From Betaproteobacteria bacterium Ga0077540 (GTDB lineage: Bacteria; Pseudomonadota; Gammaproteobacteria; Burkholderiales; Methylophilaceae), in contig LNEP01000001.1 of NCBI GenBank assembly GCA_001464125.1, positions 248,001 to 312,000 on the forward strand: a stretch of DNA of 64,000 nucleotides, in the 5' to 3' direction. The notes under the pieces were generated by a model. It saw only the letters and a program-made list of their open reading frames with translations. It ran no database searches and had not been told where the DNA came from. Of this stretch, positions 9,289-17,506 are shown piece after piece; positions within the stretch are counted from its first letter, which is position 1; the number at the start of each line of letters is the position of its first letter. The position numbers were made by a program, and so were the translations under genes.

Positions 9289-9690
9289 TCAGTGCTTAAT
9301 TTGAACAAGAATCTGGTGAGCAAGCCCTTCAATGCTCTCCAAACTCACATCTGCTTTATCTAAAAAATCTTGGTCAAATTGGGTAGGGTTTGCCCAAAGC
9401 TTTCCTCTAATTTCGCAACGTTTTGCAAGTTTATGAATACCAATATCTTGCAGTGCAAAGCCAAGCTCCGTCCATAACACAGATAACCTTGCCTCGGTTT
9501 CTGGCTTGCGAGTCCCAAGCTCTTTCACAGTGCGCATATAAACGGCGGTTTCTCTGGATGCCTTAATGACATCTCGTACTGCACTCACCGATTGCTCTTT
9601 GCGTTTATCGCCAGCGCGTACTAAATTAGCAAGCCAAGATTTGGCATGTTTGAGTATTTCCCAAAGTATTTCAGAGGTGATGATGTCCAC
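9289..9690 (-). CDS. Hypothetical helical protein next to the integron
   Basis: The 133-residue product is soluble and predicted helical and charged (for example GDKRKEQSVSAVRDVIKASRE and GTRKPETEARLSVLWTELG). I recognise no family. The frame starts with GTG at 9690 and lacks a convincing ribosome-binding site. It lies immediately beyond the half-decayed attC (9731-9772) and in cassette orientation, so it could be an old cassette that lost its own attC, or the first resident gene after the array. It ends 18 bases before the ceramidase-like gene starts. Confidence 0.55.
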   Translation of the reverse strand: MDIITSEILWEILKHAKSWLANLVRAGDKRKEQSVSAVRDVIKASRETAVYMRTVKELGTRKPETEARLSVLWTELGFALQDIGIHKLAKRCEIRGKLWANPTQFDQDFLDKADVSLESIEGLAHQILVQIKH

Positions 9691-9730
9691 AGGGTATTTT
9701 TTATTGATAGGTTAATGGTTGGTTGTCGTG

Positions 9731-9772
9731 ATTAGGCGTATTGGCGCGACCCGTTTGAATGATGGGTTAGGC
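9731..9772 (-). repeat. Degenerate attC half-site closing the cassette array
   Basis: Read on the minus strand, GCCTAACCCATCATTCAA (9772-9755) matches the R''-L'' half of the two intact attC sites further right. Beyond the centre, however, the L'-R' half and its closing GTTRRRY core are not recognisable. The stop codon of the neighbouring cassette gene lies inside it. Confidence 0.6.
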
Positions 9773-10114
9773 ATTTAGTACACCCAACAGTTTATTTGCA
9801 TTTGCCTCTACCACTGACCATGACGAGAGAGTAACTAGACTTTCGATTGAAGGTGGCGGGTCACCTGCTTCGATTGATAAATGTTCCATACTGGTATTAA
9901 AGATTTTAATTGCATCAAGTTCGACTGATGAAAAAGCATTGATAAACTCTACCCTATCAGGAATATAGGTGTCATCAAACCACATACAAAATAGCTCAGT
10001 AGGTACAAATACATGGGGCACTTGAGTTTGAAATTCTCTCACAGCATCAGCTGATTTAAAAAGCTCTGCAATAGCTATTAAGTTCGCTCGTAAATTTTGC
10101 TGTAACTCACTCAA
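9767..10114 (-). CDS. Integron cassette 3 gene, hypothetical
   Basis: The 115-residue protein is soluble and acidic; I recognise no family. It reads FQTQVPHVFVPTELFCMWFDDTY and contains a helical N-terminus. The only early start is a TTG at 10112-10114, 10 bases after the recombination core GTTAGGC (10130-10124 on the minus strand). The next methionine is far inside. The gene ends LNA followed by TAA in the GCCTAAC core of the degenerate attC, the usual architecture of cassette genes that run into their recombination site. Expression would depend on a promoter at the attI end or in an upstream cassette. Confidence 0.6.
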   Translation of the reverse strand: MSELQQNLRANLIAIAELFKSADAVREFQTQVPHVFVPTELFCMWFDDTYIPDRVEFINAFSSVELDAIKIFNTSMEHLSIEAGDPPPSIESLVTLSSWSVVEANANKLLGVLNA

Positions 10115-10123
10115 TTTAGTTAT

Positions 10124-10181
10124 GCCTAACGTTTGAATTAAGGGGCGCCGTTAGGAGTCCCGCTTGAATGATGGGTTAGGG
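10124..10181 (-). repeat. attC: attC recombination site of cassette 2
   Basis: This 58-bp imperfect palindrome, read on the minus strand, starts CCCTAAC and ends GTTAGGC. Between them are an L''-like box ATTCAAG and an L'-like box CTTAAT, which pair if one C is left extrahelical. That is the expected folded single-strand attC shape recognised by IntI. The site is almost identical to 10654-10711. Confidence 0.85.
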
Positions 10182-10644
10182 CTGACTTTTGGCTGAAGCG
10201 ATACCCAAGCCAATTTTCGATACCGATAGCTAATAAGGTTGTGCTTATTATTGACCAGAAAAAAACGACGCCAGTCACGCCCCCAAATTCATAAGCAATT
10301 TTTGCTAAGCGAGTTGGCTTATCACCATTTGCCGCTAAATAAGATGGATAACAACTAAATAAACCAAGAAGACCCAACCAAGGTGCAAGGCCTTTAACAG
10401 TGGGTTTATGTTTACCATAGAGAAACTTATCATTGGCTTTGGGGATGGCGGCTTTAGCCTCAAGTGCCAGATATTTTTTATTTAAAGCTGCCTGATTATT
10501 TAATAGAAAAACCAACACAACAAGCAGGGTTATAAAAACAAAGAAAAGTGTTGGTAAATAGAAATCTTTCAAAATAGCAAATGAAATTGCTATAGCCACA
10601 CATAGCCAAAGTATTTCTTTAACGATGACAAATTGGTTCCACAA
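10138..10644 (-). CDS. Integron cassette 2 gene, membrane protein
   Basis: The 168-residue protein has two adjacent N-terminal hydrophobic segments (about residues 5-25 and 30-47) and one or two more near 85-100 and 125-145; function unknown. The C-terminus THHSSGTPNGAP is translated from the attC site, a tail I know from cassette proteins of other chromosomal integrons. The frame opens with TTG at 10642-10644, about 10 bases past the core GTTAGGG, with no ATG nearby, so the start is uncertain. Membrane proteins are common cargo of such arrays. Confidence 0.65.
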   Translation of the reverse strand: MWNQFVIVKEILWLCVAIAISFAILKDFYLPTLFFVFITLLVVLVFLLNNQAALNKKYLALEAKAAIPKANDKFLYGKHKPTVKGLAPWLGLLGLFSCYPSYLAANGDKPTRLAKIAYEFGGVTGVVFFWSIISTTLLAIGIENWLGYRFSQKSALTHHSSGTPNGAP

Positions 10645-10653
10645 AGGATTAAG

Positions 10654-10711
10654 CCCTAACGTTTGAATTAAGGGGCGCCATTAGGCGTCCCGCTTGAATG
10701 ATGGGTTAGGT
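10654..10711 (-). repeat. attC: attC recombination site of cassette 1
   Basis: This 58-bp imperfect palindrome, read on the minus strand, starts ACCTAAC (10711-10705) and ends GTTAGGG (10660-10654). It shares L''/L' boxes and the central GGGAC/GGCGCCCC arms with the second site. The arrangement RYYYAAC...GTTRRRY is the attC signature. Confidence 0.85.
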
Positions 10712-11028
10712 GCATGAACTAAGCGATAACGTGGCCAAGTAGCATGACTTACCAAATAAAAATAGAACTCGTAGAAAACTCCAGCGACGAGAGAGGCCGC
10801 AGCAGCAAATACCAAAATAATAGGTATTTGAACGCCAAAAAGATGAGCAATTATGACCATACTGACGGGAACCATAGCCAGTGAACTAATGCGCCCTTCA
10901 TTGGGGTTAACGTTGAATTCAATACCAGCGCCACACGCTGTGCATGCAAAGGTGGCTTTGCTAGAAATGTGTGAACGAAGCCAACGACCAGAAAGTGATT
11001 TATGGCAATGTGGGCAACTTGAATCCAT
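10681..11028 (-). CDS. Integron cassette 1 gene, zinc-ribbon membrane protein
   Basis: The 115-residue product starts at the ATG at 11026-11028 (a GTG two codons earlier overlaps the attI core and is less likely). CPHC near residues 5-8 and CTAC near 30-33 form a zinc-ribbon-like pair of CxxC motifs. Two hydrophobic segments follow at about 48-68 and 70-92. The C-terminus APNPSFKRDA is encoded by attC, and the stop lies in the site. As the attI-proximal cassette it is the most recently inserted and the best placed for expression. I do not recognise the family. Confidence 0.65.
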   Translation of the reverse strand: MDSSCPHCHKSLSGRWLRSHISSKATFACTACGAGIEFNVNPNEGRISSLAMVPVSMVIIAHLFGVQIPIILVFAAAASLVAGVFYEFYFYLVSHATWPRYRLVHAPNPSFKRDA

Positions 11029-11032
11029 AAGC

Positions 11033-11169
11033 ACCTAACGTAAAGTAGACCCCAAAAACGTCCAATAAAAATTAGTAGGACAGGTGTCTATATTGTTTTT
11101 AATTTGTATTATCATCATTAATTCAATGGGTAACCTATTTTTATCACACCTAAAAAAGAATAAAACAAA
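11033..11169. other. attI: attI region and intI/cassette promoter region
   Basis: The gap between intI (plus) and the first cassette (minus) holds the attI core ACCTAAC at 11033-11039 (GTTAGGT on the minus strand), where cassettes are joined. The remainder is AT-rich and should carry divergent promoters. A minus-strand candidate for the cassette promoter is TTACCC with TAATAC 16 bases downstream; this is weak evidence. No LexA-type box is evident by eye. Confidence 0.6.
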
Positions 11170-12153
11170 ATGATAAATACACCTGCAGAATCTCAGCCAC
11201 CCAAGTTACTTGAGCAAGTTGTTACGCGTATGCGTGTAAAGCATTACAGCTTGCGCACAGAGAAATCCTATGTGGATTGGATTAAACGATATATTTGGCA
11301 CCATGGCAAGCGCCACCCAAAAGATTTAGGCGCGGCGGAGGTTGAGGCCTTTTTATCTCATTTGGCTGTTACCCGTAATGTCTCTGCCAGCACGCAAAAT
11401 CAAGCCAAAAGCGCATTATTGTTTTTGTATAAAGAGCTGTTGGGCGTTCAATTACCTTGGTTAGATAACGTGACCCAGGCCAAAGCACCTAAACGATTAC
11501 CTGTGGTACTCACCAAGGATGAAGTGCAAGCATTATTGAATCGCTTAGACGGCACCATGTGGTTATTAGTTAGTTTGCTTTATGGCAGTGGTTTGCGACT
11601 GATGGAGTGCTTGCGCTTGCGGGTTAAGGATGTGGATTTAGCAAGATGTGAGATTTTAGTCCGCGAGGGAAAAGGTTTTAAAGATAGAGTGACCATGTTG
11701 CCTAAATCTTTAGTTGAGCCATTGAAACAACATTTGGTTAAGGTTAAAGCCTTGCATCAAGAGGATTTGGCGGCAGGGCATGGTGAAGTCTTTATGCCGA
11801 TGGCACTAAATAGAAAGTACCCGAATGGCGGTAAAGATTGGTCATGGCAATATGTGTTTCCATCCATTAAGTTGTCTGTTGATCCGTTATCAAAAGTGAT
11901 TAGACGGCATCACGCAGATGAAAAGACGGTACAGCGTGCAATGAAAAAAGTATTGAATTTGGCGGGTATTACTAAGCTTGCAACCCCTCACACATTGCGA
12001 CACAGCTTTGCTACGCATCTATTGGAAGGTGGTTATGATATTCGTACTGTGCAGGAGTTGTTGGGGCATAGCGATGTAGCTACCACCATGATTTATACCC
12101 ATGTATTGAATAAAGGCGGGCAGGGTGTGGCTAGCCCTCTCGATAGTTTGTAG
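11170..12153 (+). CDS. intI: Integron integrase (tyrosine recombinase)
   Basis: The 327-residue recombinase has an N-terminal SAM-like core-binding domain (about 10-95) and a C-terminal catalytic domain. The catalytic set is intact: Arg143 (GSGLRLMEC), His274 and Arg277 (TPHTLRHSF), His300 (LLGHSDVAT) and Tyr309 (MIYTHV). The extra block [20 protein letters not shown] at 212-231 is the IntI-specific patch needed for attC binding, and the ending [12 protein letters not shown] is typical of integron integrases. It is divergent from the cassettes, as expected, and converges on fliE with a 6-bp gap. It inserts cassettes at attI and excises them at attC. No frameshift or truncation is visible. Confidence 0.95.
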   Translation: MINTPAESQPPKLLEQVVTRMRVKHYSLRTEKSYVDWIKRYIWHHGKRHPKDLGAAEVEAFLSHLAVTRNVSASTQNQAKSALLFLYKELLGVQLPWLDNVTQAKAPKRLPVVLTKDEVQALLNRLDGTMWLLVSLLYGSGLRLMECLRLRVKDVDLARCEILVREGKGFKDRVTMLPKSLVEPLKQHLVKVKALHQEDLAAGHGEVFMPMALNRKYPNGGKDWSWQYVFPSIKLSVDPLSKVIRRHHADEKTVQRAMKKVLNLAGITKLATPHTLRHSFATHLLEGGYDIRTVQELLGHSDVATTMIYTHVLNKGGQGVASPLDSL

Positions 12154-12159
12154 ATTTAG

Positions 12160-12531
12160 TTACACCTGCATGTTCATCATATCTTGATACGCTGACACTA
12201 GTTTATTACGTACTTGAACCGTAGCCTGAAACGCAATATTGGCTTTTTGCCCGGCAATCATCACATCCGATAGGCTCACGCTGTCATCACCCATTGCAAA
12301 GTTTTTGCCAAGCTGCTCCGAGCTCTTTTGCATTTGATTCACTTGATCTAACGAGCTTTTAAGCGCATCGCTAAAGCTGACTTTAGATGAAGATTGGGCG
12401 CTATTGGCGGATTGAACGCCCAAACCACCCCCAATTGGGTTTTCTTGCGCCACGCGCGGGTTTTGCGCAGCGGCCTTAAGCTGCGCCAACATTGATTCAA
12501 TTCTGGCTGAATCTATTCCACCTGCTTTCAT
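12160..12531 (-). CDS. fliE: Flagellar hook-basal body protein FliE
   Basis: The 123-residue FliE links the MS ring to the rod. The C-terminal half carries the conserved pattern KVSFSDALKSSLDQVNQMQ and ends NIAFQATVQVRNKLVSAYQDMMNMQV, typical of FliE. The N-terminal half is variable. It is separated from, and divergent to, the fliF operon, and ends 6 bp from the end of intI. AGGAGG lies just before the ATG. A FliA-like -10 element lies 117 bp upstream. Confidence 0.95.
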   Translation of the reverse strand: MKAGGIDSARIESMLAQLKAAAQNPRVAQENPIGGGLGVQSANSAQSSSKVSFSDALKSSLDQVNQMQKSSEQLGKNFAMGDDSVSLSDVMIAGQKANIAFQATVQVRNKLVSAYQDMMNMQV

Positions 12532-12634
12532 GTTTGCCTCCTGTTACATCCTTTTTTGGCTTATGCACACTTTAGCATTTGTGGTTTTGCGTGAGCGTTG
12601 AAATAGGCGAGGGAAAACTGCTTTATTCGCAAAA

Positions 12635-12674
12635 TTGAAAATTGGCTTTATCGGCATAATGGTACTCAATCGTA
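12635..12674. promoter_or_regulatory. Divergent fliE / fliF promoter elements (candidates)
   Basis: On the minus strand GCCGATAA (12655-12648) is an exact FliA (sigma-28) -10 box facing fliE, but the -35 position 15 bases upstream reads TACG rather than TAAA. On the plus strand TTGAAA (12635-12640) and TAATGG 16 bases later could be a sigma-70 promoter facing fliF. Neither is decisive. Confidence 0.4.
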
Positions 12675-12737
12675 GTAGTCATCCGTGTAGGGTAGTAAGC
12701 GTGATGACAGTTAATAGGATGTTTTGGAGGTTTCACA

Positions 12738-14390
12738 ATGGCAGCAGGAAACGAAGCCGTATTGATGAGTGGAAATGGATTGCCTAGTGCCGCCCAGCTT
12801 GGCAGCAAGCTGATGTTGCTGGCAGGCGTTGCTGCTGTAGTAGCAGTGATGGTGGTGTTTTGGTTATGGAGCCAACAACCCGATTACCGTATTTTGTTCT
12901 CTAACTATTCTGATAAAGATGGTGGCGCGATTGTGGCGGCCTTAGAGAAAATGAATGTGCCTTATAAGTTCTCTGAAAGTGGTTCTGCTATTTTAGTACC
13001 GGCAGAGCAAGTGCATACCGCTCGCTTAAAACTAGCCTCTGAAGGTTTGCCTAAAGGTGCCAATATTGGTTTTGAATTATTAGAGAACCAAAAATTTGGG
13101 GTTTCTCAATTTGTAGAGCAAGTGAATTTTCAGCGTGCGTTAGAAGGTGAGTTAGAGCGCAGTATTCAAGCGATTGCTGCGGTAGATGTCGCGCGTATTC
13201 ATTTGGCTATTCCTAAACCAAGCGTGTTTGTGCGCGATCAACAAAATCCAACGGCATCGGTACTTTTGAATTTGCGCCCTGGTAGAACGTTAGACCAGCA
13301 ACAAGTAGCTGCAGTGGTGCATTTGGTGGCTAGTAGCGTACCTAATTTGCCAGCAGCTAATGTCACAGTGGTTGATCAAAACGGTAATTTGCTTTCTGAC
13401 ACCTCTAAAAAACAAGGCGCTAACGGCTTAGACCAAACCCAAATCAAATATGTAGAAGACATGCAAGCCAGCATTGCTAGACGTGTGGAATCCATTATCA
13501 CGCCTTTAGTGGGCGCTAAGAATGTGCGCGCTGAAGCGAGTGCGGAAATTGATTTTTCTACCACCGAGCAAGCGGCTGAGACTTATAAACCTAACTTTAA
13601 GCCAGAAGAGTCGGCTGTTAGAAGTATGCAAAGCAATGAATCTAGCAATGGCGCTGGTGCTGATGCTTCTGGTGTGCCAGGTGCGTTATCTAACCAACCA
13701 CCACCAAACTCAACTGCTCCAATTGATACCACTGCAGATGCAGCGGCGACAGCGAGTGCAGGTGGTGCAACAGTGGCAACGCAAAAAAACACGACCACCA
13801 ATTATGAGGTGGATAAGACTGTGAGCTATGTGCAGCAACCTAAAGGTGGTATCAAGCGCTTGCATGTGGCGGTGGTGGTGAACAATATGCCTGTGACCGA
13901 TGCAAAAGGCAAAGTGACATACCGTCCTTTAACTGCGGCTGAGAAACAACAAATCAATGATTTAGCGATGCAAGCCATGGGCTTTAATAAAGAGCGTGGC
14001 GATTCCATCACTGTAGTGAATAGCTCATTTGCCGGCGAGCCAGCCGAGGTGTTGCCAGAAGTGCCTGTGTGGCAGAACCCAGTGGCAGTGGAGTATGGCA
14101 AAGACGGCTTACGCTTCTTGGTGGGCATTGTGGTGTTGTTCTTGGTGTATACCCGCATGCTCAAACCATTGTTAGCCAAGTTATCTAGCCCAATGAGCAA
14201 CCCAAAAATGTTAGGCCAAGCGCAACAGAGCGGTGAGGACGCCATTGTGAATATCAGTGGTCAGCCACAAGCAGCACTCAGTGCGCCTGGCTATGAGCAG
14301 AACTTGGGTATGGTGAAGCAGTTGGCTAAAGATAACCCAAGAATGGTTGCAAGTGTGGTATCAAACTGGACGAATGGAAGTGAGAAGTAA
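12738..14390 (+). CDS. fliF: Flagellar MS-ring protein FliF
   Basis: The 550-residue FliF forms the inner-membrane ring on which the flagellum is built. A transmembrane segment at about 23-46 is followed by a periplasmic ring-building (YscJ) domain with ARIHLAIPKPSVFVRDQQNPTASV split over 150-175. Next comes a low-complexity Ala/Ser/Gly/Thr stretch near 295-350, a second membrane segment at about 455-475, and a C-terminal cytoplasmic tail that in the family binds FliG. GGAGG lies 8 bases before the ATG. It starts the fliFGHIJK operon; fliG follows after 2 bp. Confidence 0.97.
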   Translation: MAAGNEAVLMSGNGLPSAAQLGSKLMLLAGVAAVVAVMVVFWLWSQQPDYRILFSNYSDKDGGAIVAALEKMNVPYKFSESGSAILVPAEQVHTARLKLASEGLPKGANIGFELLENQKFGVSQFVEQVNFQRALEGELERSIQAIAAVDVARIHLAIPKPSVFVRDQQNPTASVLLNLRPGRTLDQQQVAAVVHLVASSVPNLPAANVTVVDQNGNLLSDTSKKQGANGLDQTQIKYVEDMQASIARRVESIITPLVGAKNVRAEASAEIDFSTTEQAAETYKPNFKPEESAVRSMQSNESSNGAGADASGVPGALSNQPPPNSTAPIDTTADAAATASAGGATVATQKNTTTNYEVDKTVSYVQQPKGGIKRLHVAVVVNNMPVTDAKGKVTYRPLTAAEKQQINDLAMQAMGFNKERGDSITVVNSSFAGEPAEVLPEVPVWQNPVAVEYGKDGLRFLVGIVVLFLVYTRMLKPLLAKLSSPMSNPKMLGQAQQSGEDAIVNISGQPQAALSAPGYEQNLGMVKQLAKDNPRMVASVVSNWTNGSEK

Positions 14391-14392
14391 GC

Positions 14393-15391
14393 ATGGCTGA
14401 TGATGGTGTAATGCGCAGTGCGATTCTGATGCTGGCTTTGGGTGAAGACGAAGCCGCAGAGGTAATGAAATTTTTAAGCCCTAAGGAAGTGCAAAAGTTG
14501 GGCTCGGCCATGGCCACCATGAAATCAGTAGGACGGGAGCAAGTGGATACCGTTGTGACTGACTTTTTAACTGAGGCAGAACAAAGCAGTGATTTTGGGT
14601 TGGATTCTGATGAGTATATCCGTTCTGTATTGACCAAAGCGCTGGGTGACGACAAAGCTTCTAACCTACTTAACCGCATTTTATCCTCACGCGATGCCAG
14701 CGGCATTGAGAGTTTGAAATGGATGGATGCTTATACCGTTGCGGAGTTTATTAAGAATGAACATCCACAAATTATTGCAACAATCTTGGTGCATTTAGAA
14801 CCAGATCAAGCCTCTGAAATTATTGGACATTTTACTGACAGGTTACGCCAAGACGTGATGTTGCGCATTGCAACATTGGATGGTGTAAAACCGATTGCAT
14901 TAAAAGAATTGAATGATGTGATGACCAAGTTGCTGACCGGCAATGAGAACATCAAAAAACAAACCATGGGTGGCATTAAAGTGGCGGCCGAAATCATGAA
15001 CTACATGAGCGGTGACAACGAGGCCAGCGTGATGGAAGGTCTGCGTAATTACGACGATGACATGGCGCAAAAAATCATGGACGAGATGTTTGTCTTCGAC
15101 AATATTCTGGATATTGATGACAAAGGCATTCAAGTTATGTTGCGCGAAGTGCAATCTGAAATGCTGATTATTGCGCTTAAAGGCGCAACGCAAGAGATGC
15201 GCGACAAGATATTTAAAAACATGTCTTCTCGCGCGGCAGAGATGATGAAAGAGGACTTGGAAAGCAAAGGCCCAGTCAAGCTCTCTGAAGTGGAAGCGCA
15301 ACAAAAACAAATTCTACAAATTGTGAGACGACTTGCCGATGAAGGCCAAATTATGTTGGCTGGAAAAGGCGATGATGATCAGTACGTTTAA
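14393..15391 (+). CDS. fliG: Flagellar motor switch protein FliG
   Basis: The 332-residue switch protein couples stator force to rotation. The N-terminal FliF-binding domain is followed by the middle domain with EHPQ at about 123-126, which contacts FliM. The C-terminal domain (about 230-330) carries the charged torque helix that faces MotA. Length and order are standard. It is translationally adjacent to fliF (2 bp) and 11 bp ahead of fliH. Two stator systems encoded in this window (MotAB and MotCD) would act on this single FliG. Confidence 0.97.
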   Translation: MADDGVMRSAILMLALGEDEAAEVMKFLSPKEVQKLGSAMATMKSVGREQVDTVVTDFLTEAEQSSDFGLDSDEYIRSVLTKALGDDKASNLLNRILSSRDASGIESLKWMDAYTVAEFIKNEHPQIIATILVHLEPDQASEIIGHFTDRLRQDVMLRIATLDGVKPIALKELNDVMTKLLTGNENIKKQTMGGIKVAAEIMNYMSGDNEASVMEGLRNYDDDMAQKIMDEMFVFDNILDIDDKGIQVMLREVQSEMLIIALKGATQEMRDKIFKNMSSRAAEMMKEDLESKGPVKLSEVEAQQKQILQIVRRLADEGQIMLAGKGDDDQYV

Positions 15392-15402
15392 GGATATGAG
15401 AA

Positions 15403-16059
15403 ATGGCTAATATGGCGGTTCCTAAAGAGCAACAAACGGCTTACCAACGTTGGGAAATGTCATCGTTTGGGGATGATAAGCCAACCGCAGCCATGATGGC
15501 TAAGCCCAAGAAAAAGTTGGAAGAACCCAACCATGCGGTGAACCAGATTTTAGAAAACGTGCGTAAAGAGGCCTATACCAAAGGCATGCAAGAAGGGTTT
15601 GCCGTGGGCATGGCCAAAGCCAAAGAGCACGCAGCCGCTGAGCGTGAGCAGTTTTTACAGTTAATGGATAACTTTAGTGGTGCCTTGGAAAAAGCAGACG
15701 AAGCCATTGCAGATGAATTGTTAAGTTTGGCGCTTGATTTAGCCAAATCCATGCTTAAGGTCAAACTGAATGTGGATGCCTCAGCCGTGATTCCGGTGGT
15801 GGTAGATGCCATTCATTATTTACCGCATGTACAAAAACCTGCCCGTATTTTGGTGCACCATGAAGACGCGCATATTTTGCGTGAATACTTAGCCGAAGAG
15901 ATTTCTAGCCAACACTGGCAGATTCAAGAAGATAGCAGTATTGAGCGCGGTGGCTGCTTGGTGGAGACGGGTGCAAACCAGATTGATGCCAGTAATCAAA
16001 TGCGCTGGAAACGCATCACCGAAGCATTGGCTAAACACGATGATTGGTTGCTCCCATAA
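15403..16059 (+). CDS. fliH: Flagellar export regulator FliH
   Basis: The 218-residue FliH has a helical, charged middle portion with alternating Ala/Gly spacing ([20 protein letters not shown] near 62-80), the GxxxG-rich segment typical of FliH. A C-terminal domain of the V-ATPase subunit E type follows. It binds the ATPase FliI and holds it in check at the export gate. It ends in TAATG, sharing one base with the fliI start. Confidence 0.92.
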   Translation: MANMAVPKEQQTAYQRWEMSSFGDDKPTAAMMAKPKKKLEEPNHAVNQILENVRKEAYTKGMQEGFAVGMAKAKEHAAAEREQFLQLMDNFSGALEKADEAIADELLSLALDLAKSMLKVKLNVDASAVIPVVVDAIHYLPHVQKPARILVHHEDAHILREYLAEEISSQHWQIQEDSSIERGGCLVETGANQIDASNQMRWKRITEALAKHDDWLLP

Positions 16060-17468
16060 TGCAAACCGCACACAACATACATCACCAACGCTGGCACAGC
16101 TATTTAAGCGATTGCAATGAGATATTGCAAATTGTAGAACCGCTGGAGATTGCCGGACGCATTACCAAACTCACTGGGTTAGTGATGCAAGCCGCTGGCA
16201 TTAAATTGCCGATTGGCAGTGCGTGTTATGTGCCGTTATCTGAAGGTAGCCGTGTCGAAGCCGAAGTAGTGGGCTTTGATGGTGAACACTTATTACTCAT
16301 GCCACAAAGCAGCGTGGATGGTGTAGTGCCAGGTGCCAAGGTATTTGCCATGGATGTGGCCGAAACCTTACCCAAACCAAGTGCTGGCAGACCGCCACGC
16401 CGCAGAGTTAATGACCGAGCAAGGCATTTGCCAGTGGGCGATGCCTTACTGGGACGAGTGGTGGATGGGGCTGGCAACCCGTTAGATGGGTTGGGCAAAA
16501 TTGAATCCACCCAAAGTGCGCCATTAAGTGCTAGACCGACTAACCCGCTTTCTCGCGCGCCGATTCAAGAAACCTTGGATGTAGGCGTACGTGCTATCAA
16601 CAGCATGTTAACAGTAGGGCGTGGCCAACGTATGGGCTTGTTTGCAGGTTCCGGCGTGGGTAAGAGTGTGCTGTTGGGCATGATGGCACGTTACACCACG
16701 GCAGATGTGATTGTGGTGGGCTTGATTGGTGAGCGGGGCCGTGAGGTCAAAGAATTTATTGAGCAGATTTTAGGTGCCGACGGTTTGGCGCGTTCTGTGG
16801 TTGTGGCAGCGCCGGCGGATGCCTCTGCATTGATGCGTTTACAAGGCGCCAATTACGCCACCACCATTGCCGAGAGTTTCCGTAATCAAGGCAAAAACGT
16901 GTTGTTAATTATGGATTCACTCACACGCTATGCCATGGCACAACGTGAAATTGCATTAGCAATTGGTGAGCCACCCGCTACCAAAGGCTACCCACCTTCT
17001 GTGTTTGCTAAATTGCCTGCTTTAGTAGAGCGTACTGGCAACGGTGCGGAGGGAGAGGGCTCCATTACCGCGTTTTATACAGTGTTGACCGAAGGCGATG
17101 ACCAACAAGACCCGATTGCCGATGCGGCTCGTGCCATTTTGGATGGCCATATTGTACTCAGTCGTAGCTTGGCAGAGAGTGGACATTACCCTGCGATTGA
17201 TGTGGAGCAATCCATCAGCCGTGCTATGCACAACATTACCAGCCCGGAACATCAAAAACTGGCTCGTAAGCTTAAACAATTGAATTCACGCTACATGCGT
17301 AGTATTGATTTGATTAGTGTAGGTGCGTATGAAGCAGGGTCTGACCCAGTATTGGACACCGCAATTAGCAAGCATGCATTGATAGAACAGTTTTTACAGC
17401 AAGATATTTCAGAACGGGCAGATATGCAAGAAAGTGTGCAGTTTTTGGCGCATGTACTGGCAGATTAA
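16059..17468 (+). CDS. fliI: Flagellum-specific ATPase FliI
   Basis: I place the start at the ATG at 16059, which overlaps the fliH stop by one base, giving 469 residues; an upstream TTG in frame would add five. The Walker A loop [11 protein letters not shown] lies at about 194-204. Downstream are [12 protein letters not shown] and the Walker B stretch [12 protein letters not shown], as in F1-beta-like secretion ATPases. FliI energises unloading of export substrates with FliH and FliJ. The family's dodecameric C-terminal domain is complete. Confidence 0.97.
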   Translation: MQTAHNIHHQRWHSYLSDCNEILQIVEPLEIAGRITKLTGLVMQAAGIKLPIGSACYVPLSEGSRVEAEVVGFDGEHLLLMPQSSVDGVVPGAKVFAMDVAETLPKPSAGRPPRRRVNDRARHLPVGDALLGRVVDGAGNPLDGLGKIESTQSAPLSARPTNPLSRAPIQETLDVGVRAINSMLTVGRGQRMGLFAGSGVGKSVLLGMMARYTTADVIVVGLIGERGREVKEFIEQILGADGLARSVVVAAPADASALMRLQGANYATTIAESFRNQGKNVLLIMDSLTRYAMAQREIALAIGEPPATKGYPPSVFAKLPALVERTGNGAEGEGSITAFYTVLTEGDDQQDPIADAARAILDGHIVLSRSLAESGHYPAIDVEQSISRAMHNITSPEHQKLARKLKQLNSRYMRSIDLISVGAYEAGSDPVLDTAISKHALIEQFLQQDISERADMQESVQFLAHVLAD

Positions 17469-17506
17469 CAACCAATAATAACGTATGAAAGAGAAGGTAA
17501 TACACT

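Noticed and set aside
9000-11100. CRISPR array
   Set aside because: The repeated sequence occurs only twice (plus a half copy), is 58 bp and lies between genes; it fits attC, not CRISPR repeats.
11170-12153. Phage or ICE integrase with att tRNA site
   Set aside because: No tRNA gene, phage genes or transfer genes are nearby, and the IntI-specific patch is present.
13583-13801. Open frames opposite the low-complexity part of fliF
   Set aside because: Reverse frames of Ala/Gly/Thr-rich coding DNA stay open by composition; there is no start signal or family match. The same applies to many antisense frames in cheA and the receptors.
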